The notes beneath the pieces are model-generated. The model did not search any database. It saw only the letters and a program-made list of their open reading frames with translations, and was not told the origin of the DNA. From Albugo candida (taxonomy: Eukaryota > Oomycota > Peronosporomycetes > Albuginales > Albuginaceae): a stretch of DNA of 64,000 bases. Positions within the stretch are counted from its first letter, which is position 1, and the number at the start of each line of letters is the position of its first letter. Positions 31,864 to 43,133 of the stretch are shown piece after piece. The translations under genes and the position numbers were made by a program. The stretch covers positions 1 through 64,000 of the forward strand of contig CAJNAR010000184.1 in NCBI GenBank assembly GCA_905220665.1, in the 5' to 3' direction.

Positions 31864-33427
31864 ATGTCAATTTATCATCAAAATGAGCCATATTCCAGGC
31901 CAACAAGTACTTGGCTTCCTGAGAAATGTCAACTTTTTCTCGAGCAGTATCGGAATTGGGTACTAGGAAACACTCCAATGGCTCGATATTTGGAAAATGC
32001 GCTGTACATCGCCCCGCAATTTGTCCCTGTACGCTGTGTTGATTGATGATCCCACACTCTGCTCAATTGAATTAAACAGAATCGTATTTGTGACTCTGAA
32101 ACTTCAACTGAGGCTGGGTATGCCTTTGTCGGACTACTTCATTTGTACCATGACTCGATATTATTGCAAGCCCAGAACTCTGAAATTGTTACATCTTTGA
32201 GGTAAGATGCTTGCAAATCGATAGAGCTGGTCCAATCGATCGCTGCATGCTCGCTGTAGGAAAGATAGATTTATACGATTTTTTCGTGTGCCTCTCTCAA
32301 TCATCGGGAAAACACAATTTTTGATCGAACTGTTGTGTCGAAAACATGGCAGCGATCAATCTCGGTGGAAGATGGTTTTGATCATATATGTCTTTCTCTT
32401 GAAACGTGCTGAATATCGTTGTGCCCTAGATTATCCTGATCGAGACTTTGAAGTATGTCTGCAAAGTTTTGTTGTTGTTGAGTGAGCACAAAGCAAATAT
32501 GTTGCTGCAGAATGGCTATGTACGATGTTATGCACTCCAGAGAGCTTGTGGCTCTAACAGGGTTATGTCTTATAGTACAGAACATCTGAATTACCAAGAG
32601 CTTCTAGGGTGCCATTCATGCGAACGCCTATTAGAGCACAAGTCGAAGGTCAGAATGATAAACAACCATACAGGCCAAATGTCATTTTCTTGACGCTTGG
32701 ACTCAGAAGATCAAAATGTGGTGTCTACGACTCCCATGGATAGCTCCTGTACCAAAATTCTTGTTCAGGTTCGTTTTCTTTTTGCAGTTAGAAAAGTTCT
32801 TGCGCCATTGCTCACCTACATAAATGCAAAGAATCCTACTCTATGTATCGAAACAGCAAGACCAAGGCTCTTAATGATGGGAGAATTGTTACACATTACT
32901 CGACCGCTTGTGTATACTATTTTGCGCTCAATGAAGAATGATACGAGTTGGAGTCCCGCGATAGTTTCGTTTTGTTGCGAAAGCATTGGGTTTGGAATGT
33001 TATTTTTCTCTCGAATAATGTCCTCAGGCAACATGCTGTAGACTGCTGGCTTCAATCATGGCATTACGGTCGGACCGGGAGAAAAATACAAAGTTGAATT
33101 GCAAAGCAGCGCAGGAGCTATCATCAAGAAAGGCACGTGAAATACTATATCAATGCGTTGTCTCAACACTTGATCTGACATTACTGGTCCAGTTGGCACT
33201 TTTGCTCTATTTCTTACGAGATCCATTGTATCAACTTGCCACAAGGCGAGCTGCTGAAAAGGTATGCGATAATCACTTGCTATTTCGCTCGTTTTATGAT
33301 CTTAATTTGATGCTAGACCTGCATCAAACTTGATTCTACTCCAATACTCGGTAAACTCGCTCGAATGGCAGCCTCGGGACTATTGGACTATTACCATCGG
33401 AATCACTTTTACAATTCCGCATCTTGA
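31864..33427 (+). CDS. PEX16: Peroxisomal membrane biogenesis protein PEX16
   Basis: PEX16 is an integral peroxisomal membrane protein needed for membrane-protein import and for making peroxisomes from the ER. Exons that join in phase: 31864-32028, 32080-32201, 32260-32452, then one from about 32511 to 32649, others not fully solved, and a last exon ending at TGA 33425-33427. Family marks: FLEQYRNWVLGNTPMARYLE at the N-terminus, AGYAFVGLLHLYHDSIL, a SRWKMVLIIYVFLLKRAEYR segment, and near the end LALLLYFLRDPLYQLATRR followed by a YYHRNHFYNS tail. No single ORF reveals it because exons are 120-190 bp and frames alternate. Identification rests on the N- and C-terminal blocks. Confidence 0.75.
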
Positions 33428-33498
33428 TCTCGCGCGATCTCGAAAGTGTCGTCGTGCAAACACATATAAAATAACAAGTATGCCGTTGACTCCGTTTC

Positions 33499-34330
33499 CT
33501 ATTTACATTCGTAATGGCTGAGTCCCAAAATTTCCTTATCATCGTATAATAACCATGTGTTTTTACCATCATAATGGCCAGAAGCTATATACGTCCCAAT
33601 ATGGACACAAACCGCGTAAAGCTGATAAAGTCGTGGCAGATCGCTGATGGGAATGATTAAAGCCGGATTCAAGTCGAGATAAACTCCCTCCGAGAACGGG
33701 AAGCTGATTCTGTTACTCACTGGCTTGCATCAGCCTGATTGAAGCACCGCAACTGGATTTATAAGGACTTTGGTGGCGCGATGGAGCATGAAGAATGACA
33801 GCAAAAGTCTTATTTTCTTTCCCCAAATACTCGACGGCGTAACTCAATTCGAGACACTGCTGTAAATTCTAATACGATAAAAAGACCAAAAATACGAACA
33901 GACAGAATATTACACGCGATACGAGCTCGAGAGTATTTTTTATAATGAGCATGGCTTACCGCGCTTTCTTGATGTGCGCAAGACAAATGACCACATTCGA
34001 CGCATTGTGAGCCGTATGCTGCATAGTTGTTAAATAGTTTCGTAATGACTGACCAATTCTCAGCTTGATTCATCGTCATCTAATGTCTCCAATCGTATCT
34101 GCGAGCAAATAGATGCGAATGAAAAAATATGAGTCAGCGCCAAATTCGCTTATTAGTAACGTCCGCGTACACCAGCGATTAGCACTTTTGCAGAGCTCAA
34201 GACGCTCTTCATGGACTTGCAGCAGTTGGAATAGCGGAATCTTATTTTCTGGGTACTCGCTAGAGGGGACTGGAATCCTCCCGCGTCCCACTGAATGGTA
34301 CCCATACAATCAAAAGGATAGAAAGTCCTG
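33499..34330 (-). CDS. Ubiquitin-specific protease (UCH family), C-terminal part
   Basis: The 3' exon (33720-33499) encodes the second half of a ubiquitin hydrolase fold: SFPFSEGVYLDLNPAL, then YQLYAVCVHIGTYIASGHYD, with the catalytic His in GHY, and WLLYDDKEI. Upstream exons contain a Cys pair (QCVECGHLSC, near 33990), the helix LFQLLQVHEERLELCKS (near 34220) and a stretch near 33800-33740. The catalytic Cys box (GLxNxGNTCY type) was not found up to 34450, so either the 5' exons are elsewhere or the gene is decayed. It removes ubiquitin from substrates if complete. It converges on PEX16, leaving 71 bp. Confidence 0.5.
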
Positions 34331-34989
34331 TATCCTGGTGATCAATATGGTCCACATAGCTCCTTCATGTTAGTCTCCTTCCCTCTACATCTTGCTGTTG
34401 CTGAATTTTTGGTGCTTCAAAAATAGAGGAGTACATCTATGTGCGGCACTCAGAAAGTGATGATACTTTGATCTTGACTTCTCCTGAATGTTTTTTCCTG
34501 TTCTAGTATCACAAATTGGGTACAAGCTTCATGTGGTTCGATCGTTTCACCAAATAGATGCCACGGTTATATCGTCCGCCAAGGCACAGAGACATATCAG
34601 TACAGCGTTCACATGTAGTGTGTATTTGTCAGAGATAATGCAAGCGGCCGTCTAGGGATTTGATATCGGTCCATTCCAGTATTAAGCTTGATAAAAAGAT
34701 TATGGAATGTGTGTTCAACGATATACTCTATCTACCGTCATGTATAGCGTAGCTTTTGATCCTCCGCGAGGAAGATATTGCGTTTATACAGTGTTTGGAT
34801 TTGATTTAGGCTCACAGTGTAGTCGTCACTTCGAATTTGACTTGTGCTATCTTTCTCCGAGATGCGTGGAAATATCAACAAACACCGAATGCAATCCGAT
34901 ATAGACGAGGAAATCAATTACCCCGCTGCCGTTTAGTGACGAAGTAGACGTAACATTCAAGTGGATCACATTCTACTGACAATACGAAG
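34331..34989. other. Region with weak coding signals only
   Basis: Short open stretches occur, for example MRGNINKHRMQSDIDEE near 34862 on the plus strand, which may be an upstream exon of the next gene. No chain of exons was established. No RNA gene or repeat is seen. Confidence 0.3.
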
Positions 34990-35481
34990 ACTATTATCGA
35001 GCAGTAGATGACTTGATGCATGGGACTGAAGCTGTTACTTGTTTACCACACAATCATATCGTGGAAGCTATGCTAACGGAAGCAATTGGCGTATTCATTC
35101 ACACTTCGTTGCGATACTGATTGTTGCTTCAACAAGCACCCTTGCCGACGAATTGAAAAGTCTTAGCGATGAAACTGTAAAAGTATCGTACATCGTCGTG
35201 CATTGTAGCATTGGTGAGACACGTCTACTATAAAAGACTTAGGGAATACATCGATAGCCTAACAAGTCTCGAATCAGTTCATAGTCTGTTTTCTCTCATA
35301 ACGGCTTTTTTACGTGTGTCTGATTCGGCACTACGAGTGTTGTGTGCCAAATATCTACCTACCCGAAATATTCCTTCCCTCGCAGCAGGAGTATGCCTTC
35401 TATCAACATGTTAACCCTCGCACGTTCATATATGATCCTACGGTATCAACACTCTCTGATCAAGTAATGACGCAAGTATAG
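34990..35481 (+). CDS. 3' part of a spliced gene of unknown family
   Basis: A clear coding exon starts after a tctactgac branch site and acceptor (34990): YYRAVDDLMHGTEAV to GVFIHTS. It joins in phase, across a 53-bp intron, to LSDETVK. Another open stretch, YYKRLREYIDSLTSLES, precedes a final exon QEYAFYQHVNPRTFIYD that ends at TAG 35479-35481. The junction before YYKRLREY was not solved. The protein appears helical and soluble. No family recognised; exons may continue upstream of 34990. Confidence 0.45.
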
Positions 35482-36348
35482 AATAGAGTGTGTGCGTTCA
35501 ACGTTTGATGAGGAAAGTTTGACATTGGAAAAGACTCAGTTTGCCTAAAAATCGCGACTGAGGTATAGAAAGGGATGTATTCACGATCCAGGCTCAACAG
35601 CTTTCAAGACTTCTTTCAACTGAGCCTACTTACAGACTGGTTCTTTTTCAATGTCTCATGATTTGCTGAGTGAAGTAATGCGACGGCATAATAAATCTTT
35701 GAGTCATCATTAGTGACGACTTAATGTGCATTGTACTGACAGCGTGATGTACTATTGCAGTCTTTTATAAAACATGGCGTGTCACTGTCAGGCTTCTGAT
35801 GGCTTCATCGTTAACGAAGAAGCGCGCCTTACATTCTAAGCTTTTTTTTGTAGCTGTTAGTTGCTGTTAAGAAAGCCACAAACAACGCGATTGGTCCATT
35901 TTTTGAAAAAATGGGCAGCATCATTTATATTTTGTGAAAGATTGCCGAAAAAATGAAATGTTTGTTCTTAATCAAGTACATGGAAGAGAGCACGATCGAA
36001 TATTTCCACCGTAAAAATCGAAAATTTTCGGGGACCTAAATGTGGAAGATTTCTTAGCATCAAATTAGTTTTGAAAGATCATGATGTTATGAGGGCTGAT
36101 TTTGACCAAACAGCCTTTTGAGAAAATATTATACCACAACAGAAATAAGTAAACAAAGTGATTCAATAAAGCATCAAAATGCAATGAGAAAGTTACACGT
36201 TGTAGGCTATTTTATCGCTTATAATTTCTGATAATTGTTACCAACTTCTGAGAAATTATGGATTTGAGAATTTCAGAGATGTTCACTTTCGTTTTTCTCG
36301 GACATTGTCAACCATCGTCAACGAAATCGGCAAGCTTTTGAGGACTAT
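35482..36348. other. AT-rich intergenic region
   Basis: About 870 bp, rich in A and T runs, with stops in all frames. It precedes a plus-strand gene, so its right end should hold that promoter. No repeat or RNA gene seen. Confidence 0.5.
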
Positions 36349-36957
36349 ATGGTGACCTCCCAAAGCATTTCTCCGTTCATTCGCAAGCGTAAACGTTTGT
36401 TGGTAGAAGCTTCAAGCAGTATGGAATATAATACGGAACTATCAGCCAACTCGCCATACTCGATGCAGGCTATATTCAAACATGATCAACCGCAGACTCG
36501 ACGATGTACCAACACCGCACGAAGTCTACAACATCTCATCCTAGAAAGTGACGATTCTAGTGGTAGCTGTAGTAGAATTGAAGTGATAACTAGCCTGACG
36601 AGCGATGGATGGAAGAGTATCGAATATGAAGAATATATAGCAGAAGTACTTCAGGTCCGAGAAGATTTGTCATTGTTTTTAAATATCATCCTGGATTTAT
36701 GTAAGGACCTATCTAATGAGGGCGGCACATCCCAATTATATTGCCAGCAACTTCAAATATACGCCCATCAAGTTACAAATTATGAAAATGAGCATTCGAG
36801 CAGAAGCACGGACGAATTGTGTGATCTCCTATCACTCATATGTCATGATTTGAACTGCTTTTATCGGCAGCATCTTCACATTTTGGATTTGCAAGAACAG
36901 TTCGCAGCATGTAGAGATCGTTTTTTCAATCTTTTAGTCAAGAAAGAGGATCTCTGA
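36349..36957 (+). CDS. Single-exon hypothetical protein, 202 residues, helical
   Basis: The ORF is complete from ATG 36349 to TGA. The first 70 residues are Ser-rich and basic (SPFIRKRKRLLVE could act as a nuclear signal). Residues about 95-200 are strongly helical with Leu/Ile spacing (VREDLSLFLNIILDLCKDL; DELCDLLSLICHDLNCFY), probably a coiled coil or helical bundle. No signal peptide, no known motif. It lies 61 bp from the convergent COQ8 gene. I do not recognise the family; a kinetochore or complex-assembly role would only be a guess. Confidence 0.65.
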   Translation: MVTSQSISPFIRKRKRLLVEASSSMEYNTELSANSPYSMQAIFKHDQPQTRRCTNTARSLQHLILESDDSSGSCSRIEVITSLTSDGWKSIEYEEYIAEVLQVREDLSLFLNIILDLCKDLSNEGGTSQLYCQQLQIYAHQVTNYENEHSSRSTDELCDLLSLICHDLNCFYRQHLHILDLQEQFAACRDRFFNLLVKKEDL

Positions 36958-37018
36958 CAAAGAAATATGGTAATCGTGTATATGATCAATAATTTGTAGA
37001 CATTTATTCACTTGAGTC

Positions 37019-39165
37019 TCAGCTTTCCGAATTATAGTACTTTTCATGTATCTTTTCCAATACGTCTCGACACGTAATGACTGCTTTCAGTTTGATACAA
37101 ATCAGAAATGCCCCAGCGAGCTTTCGATGTAAGGAATAGACTTCTTGTGGTGGAGGAGTCAAGCGACCGTGAACAAAAGTCTCAGTGTGTTGTGCCAATC
37201 GTTTGGTCAGATGGCTTTGTGAAAAATCGAATGGTTTGGAGGATAGAAAAGGCTCGCCAACAACCATCCCAGCCGCTACATGGGCTTGCAACATTGTTTG
37301 AGATTCGTCTCCCGTTAAAAATCTCATTTTGATCGAATGTTGAAGCATTTTTTGTTCGTCATGATTCGCCGCAGCCCATACGACGTTAAAATAGTCCTTT
37401 ACGAACTCTTGACCATACTCTCGTGCAGCTCCAAAATCAATCAGCCCGATTTTATTTGTTGTTCCATCGTACATGAAATTGCTCCAATTCGGATCAGTTT
37501 GCATGAATTTCCAGTCAAATAGTTCTCGCATCGTGAGTTCTAAGATACGCCGTGCAATGGTATTCCGTACCGTTTGTGAGAGTTCAGAAGCCTTATCAAT
37601 CGCGATCCCCGATATTAATTCCGTCGTCAGAACACGAGAGGTACTGAGGTCATGATACACTCGCGGAACGAGAAATTCATCCTCCATTCCTGATTGATTG
37701 ACTAGCATACGAAAGTAGTCTTGATTCTTAGCCTCGCTTTTGTAATCGCATTCAAGCGTCAACTCCTCTTTTCCAACTCTATCAAGAATCAGATTAAGCT
37801 TTCAATAAAAAGTGTGCTCGATTACGTACCGGATGATCTCGTCAATGTACAGACCACGAGGGAGGATATTTGTATATGTTACAAGTCGTTTGAGATTGGT
37901 CAAATCGCTTTCGATACTTTCTGCGACACCCGGATATTGGACTTTGATTGCAACACGGTCCCCACTGGTCAGTATAGCTCGATGAACCTTCATGATTTTG
38001 TAAATAGCAATTAGGTGGACTTTGTATGCATTCTCACGAATTTGCAAGTACCTGTCCGATAGAAGCTGCAGCGATCGGATTGTCATCGAATTCTTTGAAA
38101 TGGGATGACCATGATTGACCGAGTTCTGTTTCTAACTGCGCATGCAATTGAGCTTTAGGCATGACATTCGCACTAGAGCAGAGGTGTTAATATCAAGTGA
38201 TGCAGGATGGGAAGCAAATGTCATGGTTCTCACTTTTGTCGCACTCGATCAAGCGCTATGGAGAGCTTGGAAGGCACCAAATTCTCGTCTTGTATGCTCA
38301 ACATTTGCCCAAGCTTCAGTGCCGCACCACGCATTGTGCAGAGAGTTTCAGCAAGTTTCTCGACATTTGCATCGGACATTAGCGCACCATAAGCGCCTGA
38401 TTTACCTCCGCTTTTGACTATTTCAGTCGCAGTTCCGACCGCTAGTTTAGCAGCTAAACTACCAAAACCAATAATACGCGAAAGAGGCGATGAAGGAACT
38501 TGACGCTCTTTCCAGATCGGATGATCGAATTCAAAAGACGGTAGATCTGCTGTCGTATGTTTTCTTTCTTCAGATATCGGCGTTCTAGAAGAAGTGTCTT
38601 TATCTGATACACTATTTGTGACTTCTAACGATATTTGTTGCTGATTTTTATCGGTTCGTTTTCCGGTCAAATCACATTTAGAACTCATAGGTACGTGCGG
38701 CTTGGATTCCTCGCTTTTGGGCTTCACCATCGGTATCGGGCTTTCCCCCGAGCTTCCGGTTTCATGAAGCCTTTCAATTGAACGTTTAAAAAATTGCTCA
38801 TGATCCTTCCTTGCGGCAGCATCTATTTCTGCTACCGTTTTCGACGTTGATTGCTGTAAATTGCTTCCATAGTTCGTTTGTATCTCATGCACTTTTGCAT
38901 TGGGTAAGTCCGCAACATCTCTTTTGATTTCGTTATCTGAGTTTTGTATTGGCACAGAATTTGCACAAGTATCGGCAGAGTTCGGACGCTCATTTCGTTG
39001 AGACTGCATAGCGCGAAGCACATCTTTTGGTAAGTGTGCGAGTTCTGATGCATGCTTTGAAAGTCGAGTAGCCTCATTGATAACAGTTGGCACCTGATCC
39101 TCAAGTGCCTTACTTGCAACAATTGTGGCTCCTTGCAGCACACGCCAAAAGTCTCGAGACCACAT
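37019..39165 (-). CDS. COQ8: ABC1/ADCK/UbiB atypical kinase-like protein COQ8
   Basis: A mitochondrial matrix ATPase/kinase-like protein that supports the coenzyme Q synthesis complex. ATG 39165 gives a 600-bp N-terminal region of low complexity, a probable import and regulatory tail. The KxGQ motif of the family appears as RGAALKLGQMLSIQDEN, preceded by an Ala-rich/Gly loop (GGKSGAYGAL). Following exons supply IAAASIGQ, RVAIKVQYPGVAESIESDL, and a long C-terminal exon (37762-37019) with the catalytic segment MQTDPNWSNFMYDG and the metal-binding LIDFGAAREYG. At least three short introns lie near 38229-38160, 38050-37990 and 37800-37763. It is a true ADCK3/4-type member by the KxGQ and QTDPNWxNF motifs. 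COQ3 is in the same window. Confidence 0.92.
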
Positions 39166-39885
39166 AATTATGAAACTTTGACAATTCTCGTGATAGAACT
39201 ATTAGTGATTGGCTATTAGTGAGTTGTACAACACGTTTTTTCACATTTTTCTGAAAAAATTAACGATCTTGGATCGCTCTAGCGACAAATCTGAATTGCT
39301 TGACACTACATCAAACCCAATGAGACCGTGTCAATTCTATTGTGATCAAGCTTGTCAAAGGGTGTATTCATACTGATTCTACTATGTCTCACGATATGGT
39401 AATCAGACTCGACTATGATCGAGCCAATCTCGAGCTTTTATCGGTTCATACAAATCAAAACCGCTATACAGAGTGAAAGCGATTATTGTTAATTGCATGA
39501 ATTTTTGCTTACTTGACGCTCCATTGCGACTATTATGACCAAATCAGGAAAACACAAGCTATAAATTGGCATACGATGCCACGACTCTAACTATGACCGA
39601 TATCTGATGCCATGATGCGTAAACCATCGTTATGTAGTAGATTAGAGGCAGCATCATGATCTTTTACCCAACAGCGAACATATAGCTGAAGTGTCTCCAA
39701 TGCCAAGGGATGGAATCTGCATTTGATCTTGCTTCATGTTAGCTACATATAAACTTGTCCGTGGAGAGAACCGCGTATGTGGTACCATTTATTTGAGACC
39801 ATTTAGTAGAAATGCTTGATTCACCGTGATCTCTGCCTCTGAGCTTGCTGCTTGAGGTCTGCACTGCGCATATCTTTTTCCTTCC
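39166..39885. other. Intergenic region upstream of COQ8
   Basis: About 720 bp, AT-rich, no convincing ORF on either strand. It should contain the COQ8 promoter and that of the plus-strand gene at 39886. Confidence 0.4.
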
Positions 39886-40429
39886 ATGTTCGTGTATAAA
39901 AAAAAGCTTGTGCCTTCGCCCAACTCTCATGTCTTTGCAGAATCTCCTTCATCAACTCTTTATTTGGAGAATAGATCCATGCTCCTCAATATACCTTCGG
40001 ATCCAGCCGAGTGCTATGTTTTGTGCAAAGTCCCACTTTTGTTACGTTCTTTTGCTCTCCATACAGACTTGAAGCATTTGAGGCTTGGTCTTGCACTGGT
40101 CAACCATACTATACGAAACCCGTATATCGAAAATATCGTCCAGGATTTGTTCGACGCTGATGCTGGCTCCTTCTCTGCTACAAGTGATCTATCGAATTTC
40201 TGGGCGTCTGATTGATCCACTAACCACTCTGCAGGGCATTTATTGAAGTGTTGCTCATTCCCTTCATAATTTACAGACGCTTACGCCAGCTGAAATCATC
40301 CTCACAATCTGTGGTATCTGGCCTGCAAACGCTTTCACATTATTTCACTACTTTCCTACTGTCCACGGACTGTCCAATGACGATCTTATCCGTCTTCTAA
40401 ATGTATCCTTTCGGCTCGACACCGAATAA
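39886..40429 (+). CDS. Small spliced gene of unknown function
   Basis: ATG 39886 starts a reading frame with a polar N-terminus and a helical core (VPLLLRSFALHTDLKHLRLG, then NPYIENIVQDLFDADAG). After about 40175 several splice choices are open. A final coding stretch TLTPAEIILTICGIWPANAF to LLNVSFRLDTE ends with TAA at 40427-40429. The tie between first and last exon is inferred. No family recognised. Confidence 0.4.
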
Positions 40430-40917
40430 TGCAAGTCAGCATCTATGTCCTTCTCAGTCGGATCTATCTGTATACAATATATTGGGCTAACTCGAGTTGA
40501 GTTACCTTTCGGAGCCTCCTGTGTAGCACAATTACCACAAGCTTCACCATTAACAGCTTTATTTGTTATTACTCTTTGTTGCAAATTCTAAATTGCGTCA
40601 GAAGAATATCAATAGAGGGGAGATGCACATATATGTCGACGTGCAATAAGAACTCGCGCACACCATGCACTGTAAACTATTCCGGCCGCGGCCATAACGC
40701 TGGGCTAAGCGTAGCAATGTTTGGGATTCATGTAATCGACTAAATCGACCGGTAGTTTAAAGCATAGTACCAGGAAACATTATCTGGTATATAAACGAAT
40801 ACAACGGATGAAACACTGGATAGGGAATCTTTCAAACGCATCTTTGCGTGAGAGGTAGCACCGAAGTAGCGGTGATTATTTGCCTTCAAACTGAGCCGGA
40901 AAGTACGAAGGCTTCTC
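40430..40917. other. Intergenic region
   Basis: About 490 bp without convincing coding sequence. A minus-strand 66-codon ORF (40940-40740) looks like a chance reading. Confidence 0.35.
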
Positions 40918-41357
40918 ATGGCTCTTGAAAATGTGATCAATGCCTTATGCGACGAGAGGAAGAGTAGAAGAGCTCACATTTCACATCTGAAATATCATTG
41001 GAAGGTTGATGCTAAGTGTGACAGTCTGGCACATTGCATTGAGATCAAGCAAAGATCTCGCTCGAGCACAAAAGATCAATAACAATCCGTTGTGCGTGGC
41101 AATAAAGTATCTATTGCCACATTGACACTCGAATAGTGGATAGAAACGCCGCAAAGGATATCCATCGACTTGGAAATCCTCAATTTGAAAGTAACAGATC
41201 ATTGCCACAAAGTATGGACGGCAAGGTCTACCCGTGATGCCAGCTGCTGGTAGCAGATCACAAATCCTACATCAAATTCACGTCTACGCAACAGCTAGAG
41301 TCAAAAGATACCAAATGGTCATCTGGAAGACAGTATGATCGTGATCAAAAATGGTAA
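40918..41357 (+). CDS. Possible small spliced gene, charged
   Basis: ATG 40918 begins MALENVINALCDERKSRRAH and stays open for 54 codons. Downstream coding-like stretches are RNAAKDIHRLGNPQFESN (near 41150) and KSYIKFTSTQQLESKDTKWS (near 41270), ending at TAA 41355-41357. The frames can be connected by short GT-AG introns, but the chain was not fully verified. Highly charged, probably soluble. Unknown family. Confidence 0.35.
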
Positions 41358-41521
41358 AACAGTTTTTCTCGCCGTGCAATTCATATCACTGAATCCCGTA
41401 AATCATCATCCTCTTTCACAATGGGCTCAGAAGTGAAAGTTATACGAAACCAATTCCAACAACTACAAGAAGGCTCGTGAGAAATTGAGAGAAAACAAGC
41501 CAGCGCTGTCCTGAAGCTTTC

Positions 41522-41863
41522 TTATTTTGAAAGCGGCATCGGAAATCTTTGCTTAATGCGAGCCCATCCTTTATCGAGTCGGATGCGAAATCTGGACACA
41601 CGCTCAATGCGCCTCAAGAGAATCATCGTCAACGGCATCCACACGAACAGTGTGTATAGGTATGCGACTTTCAATATCAAAATGCGTAAAAGACGATCAG
41701 GTTGGAGAAAGCGAAGAATGCAAACGGACATACGTGCAGGACATAGTGCAGAGCAGGTACCGCAAAGACGGACAAATGGCGTAGTATTTGTTGGGTGATT
41801 AATTAAAGTAAAGATAGTTTGCACTGTATAAGTTGACCGCACCCAAATGCACCGTTCCATCAT
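41522..41863 (-). CDS. Possible small membrane protein ORF
   Basis: A 113-codon ORF starting at ATG 41863 with two hydrophobic stretches (LLRILILKVAYLYTLFVWMP and an earlier Ile/Leu region) and a basic C-terminus. Codon composition is unremarkable, and a spliced model cannot be excluded. Low confidence. Confidence 0.25.
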   Translation of the reverse strand: MMERCIWVRSTYTVQTIFTLINHPTNTTPFVRLCGTCSALCPARMSVCILRFLQPDRLLRILILKVAYLYTLFVWMPLTMILLRRIERVSRFRIRLDKGWARIKQRFPMPLSK

Positions 41864-42458
41864 ATTTATTTCAAGGCTACATCATGTGATCATGTTCTTA
41901 TCTGCATCAATTGAAGAATTTACTTTGTCAATATCAGTGTTGTAGATTAACGATGAGTATAGAAATCAAGTTTCTGCATTCATTAGTGTTTATTGTTGAC
42001 ACATGCATGACTAGCAGGGATCAGATATTATCGCTAATACAAGTGGTCTTGTGCTCATATACTATACATGTAGAATGTAACTTTTGTATACGAAATATCA
42101 AAGAATGTCATCAGCCTGCTGCGATAGGTATGGCAGTGATTGTTAGCGCAAAGGATCTTGCGTAAGTCAAAAAGTGAATGATAACCGCCAAGGAATGATA
42201 GCGACCTTGAATGAGTACGATGCGCGTGCAACCAAATGCTCTAGCGCAATGAATGTATCAGATTCAGCTGTACGACCGCTTTAATTCGGTCTCACAAAGC
42301 AATTCTGACCGAGAATAATTATATTGTCCAGTCTCGCAGCCAAGATTTTACCTATTTACCTACACCACCTCGATTTTTCTAGCCTTTGATACGACTCCAT
42401 ATAATAACTGACATTTTGTATCTCTCATTTTAATATGTTCGTCTGTTTCCCCGCAGTT
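41864..42458. other. Region without recognised gene
   Basis: About 595 bp. An 84-codon ORF at 41911-42165 has no recognisable feature. This is the left border of the mobile-element region. Confidence 0.35.
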
Positions 42459-42498
42459 GCATCTGTGGCACAGCGGAATAACGCCTGCTTTGCCACTG
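42459..42498 (+). other. tRNA-like 5' half, degenerate
   Basis: The segment starting at 42459 resembles the acceptor, D-arm and anticodon 5' side of a glycine-type tRNA (gcatctgtggcacagcgg, then acgcctgctttgcc), but no matching 3' half with a GGTTCGA-type box follows. It directly abuts the alpha-COP fragment. It could be a tRNA-derived retroelement end or chance. Confidence 0.3.
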
Positions 42499-42538
42499 TC
42501 TATTTATTCATGAGTGATATCACGTACATGTCTTCTAC

Positions 42539-42923
42539 GCTTTCCAAACTAAGAACACACTCGTTGTAATCTCCAAGACATAAGGCATTATGAAAGCGAG
42601 ACATAATATCATTTCGTAGTTCAGAGATTTGAGCATTTTTTGCAGCTTATCACTTTTCCCAATGGCGAGAATGATAATCGATCAAAGTTTTCTTGGGGAG
42701 TAGGTACGTTGATATGCCATTTCTAAGCCTTAAAATATTTTCTTGTCGAAAGGCTTCAGCGCCGAGATGATGCCAATATTCACCATAATCCATATTCATA
42801 CGCTGAATTCAGAATCACAGGAAATTGCCAGCTTGAACCAGGTTTTCTCGTCTTTCAATGAAATGTAACGCAACTTCTGGGTACACTTTCTTGGTCAAAT
42901 ATGAGATGATTGCTTGGCCACAT
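42539..42923 (-). pseudogene. alpha-COP gene fragment, 3' segment
   Basis: Read on the minus strand, this matches parent bases about 10310-10700 of the alpha-COP gene, starting at the same tgtggccaagcaatc. Small indels and substitutions (for example a lost base after the CHFV region) break the frame. The fragment stops abruptly after the parent's cagtttggaaag. It is continuous with 45809-46816 once element C is removed. Confidence 0.9.
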
Positions 42924-43116
42924 TGTTCAACGGAATGATGCCAGTGCAAATGTAGAAGTGTTATTTATTGTTATCTACATGCTATGACTGTTTCGTCTCT
43001 TCACAAGACATCATCTTCGCCTGATTTTTCTACATCGTCCAAGGATAGAAACAGCCGTTACTCCGAAGTGGTCGGTCGACAGCAACGCTTTGACAGCGAC
43101 TGTTGCTTTGCCAATA
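42924..43116 (-). repeat. 3' LTR of element C
   Basis: 193 bp, preceded on the minus strand by a purine-rich tract. It differs from the 5' LTR by a modest number of substitutions, so the insertion is not brand new. Confidence 0.88.
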
Positions 43117-43133
43117 CTCCTCCTCGGATGACA

